Part shown: positions 6,371-7,150 of the stretch, piece by piece | Position numbering within the stretch: position 1 is the stretch's first letter | Layout of the letters: each line of letters begins with the position of its first letter | Source of the DNA: Gammaproteobacteria bacterium | GTDB taxonomy: Bacteria; Pseudomonadota; Gammaproteobacteria; UBA4575 | Direction of reading: 5' to 3' | Length of the DNA stretch: 7,150 nucleotides | Assembly: GCA_027297825.1 (NCBI GenBank) | Contig: JAPUHH010000219.1 | Span: forward strand, 1-7,150 | Translations under genes and position numbers: made by a program | Notes under the pieces: generated by a model | Told to the model about the DNA's origin: nothing | Databases searched by the model: none | What the model saw: only the letters and a program-made list of their open reading frames with translations

Positions 6371-6388
6371 TCACACGGACAGTGTCAA
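6361..6388 (-). promoter_or_regulatory. Candidate sigma-70 promoter of the five-gene operon
   Basis: On the minus strand a perfect TTGACA (6388-6383) is followed after 16 bp by AACAAT (6366-6361), which keeps the important second A and last T of the -10 box (4 of 6 matches). The predicted start near 6354 would leave a leader of about 30 nt. It is the best native candidate in the leader region, though the -10 is weak, as might suit an activated or repressed promoter. Confidence 0.4.
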
Positions 6389-6491
6389 TCGTTTGTTCTA
6401 GCCTCGAAGTATGCTTTTGATTTCATCATTAAATTTTATTCTAATTAAAAGTAAACTAAGCTCTCTTCTATATAACTTTCTTCATAAATCC

Positions 6492-6506
6492 GTATTTTAA
6501 AAATAC
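6492..6506. repeat. Short AT-rich inverted repeat in the leader region
   Basis: GTATTTT (6492-6498) and AAAATAC (6500-6506) are exact reverse complements around one base. It lies about 170 bp upstream of the first gene. It could be a binding site, but a 7-bp arm of this composition can arise by chance in AT-rich DNA. Confidence 0.25.
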
Positions 6507-6586
6507 TGCTTTTCTATTATTTTATTATAGTGTGCTCGACGGTATACTCATTGATGAAATAAGGCCATTGAAACTTAAATTAGCAC

Positions 6587-6617
6587 ATTGTATCAAAACA
6601 AACTATGGTACTGACAA
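6587..6617 (-). promoter_or_regulatory. Candidate hybrid promoter from the right IS end toward the operon
   Basis: The terminal repeat of the right IS supplies TTGTCA reading outward (6617-6612, minus strand). TACAAT (6592-6587, 5 of 6 to the -10 box) follows after 19 bp, which is longer than the preferred 17. It would place an IS-driven transcript upstream of the whole operon, with a leader of about 260 nt. The long spacing makes this weaker than the matching signal at the left IS end. Confidence 0.3.
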
Positions 6618-6622
6618 GTTAA
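6607..6622 (+). repeat. Left terminal inverted repeat of the right IS6-family copy
   Basis: GGTACTGACAAGTTAA at this position is the exact reverse complement of 126-141 and matches the additional copy at 144-159 in 15 of 16 bases. It defines the boundary between IS and operon leader. Confidence 0.85.
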
Positions 6623-6630
6623 GTGCATCT

Positions 6631-6636
6631 AGGTGA
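6631..6636 (+). promoter_or_regulatory. Ribosome binding site of the transposase
   Basis: AGGTGA lies 10 bp before the ATG at 6647 and supports that start. It is worth noting because no comparable Shine-Dalgarno precedes any of the five operon genes. Confidence 0.5.
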
Positions 6637-6646
6637 CAATTACTGG

Positions 6647-7150
6647 ATGAAAAAATCAACAAGTTCCTATAAACGTCATCGATTTCCTTCTGAAATTATC
6701 CAATATGCCGTCTGGCTCTATCACCGGTTTAATGTCAGTCATCGAGATAGCGAAGATCTATTAGCAGAGCGTGGCATTGAAGTCAGCTACGAATCTATTC
6801 GTTCGTGGTGCAATAAGTTTGGCTCTCACTATGCCCGACGATTGAAACGTCGACACCAAGGATATGGTGATACATTTTACCTAGATGAAGTTTTCATTAA
6901 GATTCATGGGCAACAGAAGTACTTGTGGCGTGCAGTGGATCAGGATGGCGAAGTAGTTGATATGTTTCTACAATCACGTAGAGACGCTGCGGCAGCCAAA
7001 CGTTTCTTCAAGCGCCTTATAAGGAATCGTGGCAGTGAACCGAGAAAAATAGTGACGGATAAGTTGAGAAGCTATGGTGTCGCGCACCGAGAACTCATTC
7101 AAGAGTCCATTCATGACACATCGCAATATGCGAACAACCGAGCTGAGCTT
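6647..7150 (+). CDS. IS6-family DDE transposase, N-terminal 168 codons (truncated by window edge)
   Basis: The reading frame opens at ATG 6647 and runs without a stop to the last base. An N-terminal helix-turn-helix-like region, with DLLAERGIEVSYESIRSWC at about 37-55, precedes the catalytic core. YLDEVFIKIHG (78-88) holds the first catalytic aspartate, D80; VTDKLRSYG (136-144) holds D138; and NNRAE (163-167) holds the third acid, E167, just before the window edge. RRDAAAAKRFFKRL (111-124) is another typical IS6 block. IS6-family enzymes move by replicative transposition and form cointegrates, often with directly repeated copies flanking other DNA. A full member is about 235-240 residues, so roughly 70 are missing here because of the window edge and not through visible damage. 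Confidence 0.93.
   Translation, partial: MKKSTSSYKRHRFPSEIIQYAVWLYHRFNVSHRDSEDLLAERGIEVSYESIRSWCNKFGSHYARRLKRRHQGYGDTFYLDEVFIKIHGQQKYLWRAVDQDGEVVDMFLQSRRDAAAAKRFFKRLIRNRGSEPRKIVTDKLRSYGVAHRELIQESIHDTSQYANNRAEL

Larger units (their letters stand above)
142..6606. other. Putative IS6-bounded cargo segment carrying the glycan operon
   Basis: The segment between the two inward-facing IS ends holds just the five-gene operon, its leader and the extra terminal-repeat copy. IS6 elements commonly make such compound-like units with both copies in the same orientation, which is what is seen here. Neither IS is complete within the window and no outer target duplication can be checked, so mobility as a unit is inferred. 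Confidence 0.45.
6326..6606 (-). other. AT-rich leader region between the operon and the right IS
   Basis: These 281 bp contain no credible gene on either strand. They hold the candidate promoter and the inverted repeat next to the first gene, a second AT-rich inverted repeat at 6492-6506, and an isolated perfect TATAAT on the minus strand (6529-6524) that lacks a recognisable -35 box at the right distance. The stretch 6420-6540 is especially AT-rich, so isolated promoter-like hexamers there carry little weight. Confidence 0.5.
6607..7150 (+). mobile_element. Proximal part of an IS6-family insertion sequence (partial, continues right)
   Basis: The element opens with its left terminal repeat at 6607 and carries the transposase gene starting 24 bp inside that repeat. 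The window ends before the transposase stop and the right-hand end. It has the same orientation as the element at 1-141. The 8 bp before it (CAAACTAT) do not match the bases following either left-end repeat (GTTTAATT or GGGTATTC), so the two inner junctions show no target duplication; any duplication of a compound unit would lie outside the window. Confidence 0.9.

Noticed and set aside
6524..6529. Perfect minus-strand TATAAT in the leader region
   Set aside because: No acceptable -35 box at 15-19 bp, and the surroundings are so AT-rich that a lone hexamer is weak evidence.
1..7150. CRISPR array, tRNA or rRNA
   Set aside because: No regularly spaced repeats beyond the two IS-end copies and no tRNA- or rRNA-like stretches were seen on either strand.

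Overview
The window is about 7.15 kb of AT-leaning bacterial DNA. It holds one minus-strand block of five carbohydrate-active genes, bounded on both sides by partial copies of an IS6/IS26-type insertion sequence that point the same way. The protein families and the IS type suggest a Gram-negative bacterium, most likely a proteobacterium. The sequence does not fix the genus, and I would not go further than that.

Layout: positions 1-141 are the distal end of an IS6-family element, with the last codons of its transposase, a stop at 35-37 and the terminal inverted repeat at 126-141. A second, near-identical copy of the terminal repeat follows at 144-159. From 192 to 6325 lie five minus-strand genes. 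In transcription order (right to left) they are a GT4 glycosyltransferase (5159-6325), an alpha/alpha-barrel glycosidase-like protein (4086-5162), a GT4 glycosyltransferase fused to a mannose-6-phosphate-isomerase-type cupin (2727-4079), a compact GH130 enzyme (1726-2667) and a large GH130 enzyme (192-1649). The first two overlap by 4 bp, the next pair are 6 bp apart, and the last two gaps are 59 and 76 bp, so a single operon is likely. A 281-bp AT-rich leader (6326-6606) holds a candidate promoter overlapped by a perfect inverted repeat. From 6607 to the window end is the start of a second IS6-family element, with its terminal repeat and the first 168 codons of its transposase, still open at the edge.

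How the genes may work together: none of the five proteins has a visible signal peptide or membrane segment, so the system looks cytosolic. GT4 enzymes build glycosides from sugar nucleotides. Characterised GH130 enzymes act on beta-mannosides, as phosphorylases releasing alpha-mannose-1-phosphate or as hydrolases. The ManC/AlgA-type cupin also points to mannose. My inference is a pathway that makes and recycles a cytosolic manno-oligosaccharide, with two GTs for synthesis, two GH130 enzymes for trimming or phosphorolysis, and an alpha/alpha-barrel protein of unknown activity. No sugar-nucleotide synthesis gene, transporter or regulator is in the window. The product and linkage cannot be read from sequence. 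The directly oriented flanking IS6 ends suggest that the whole operon may be, or once was, mobile cargo.
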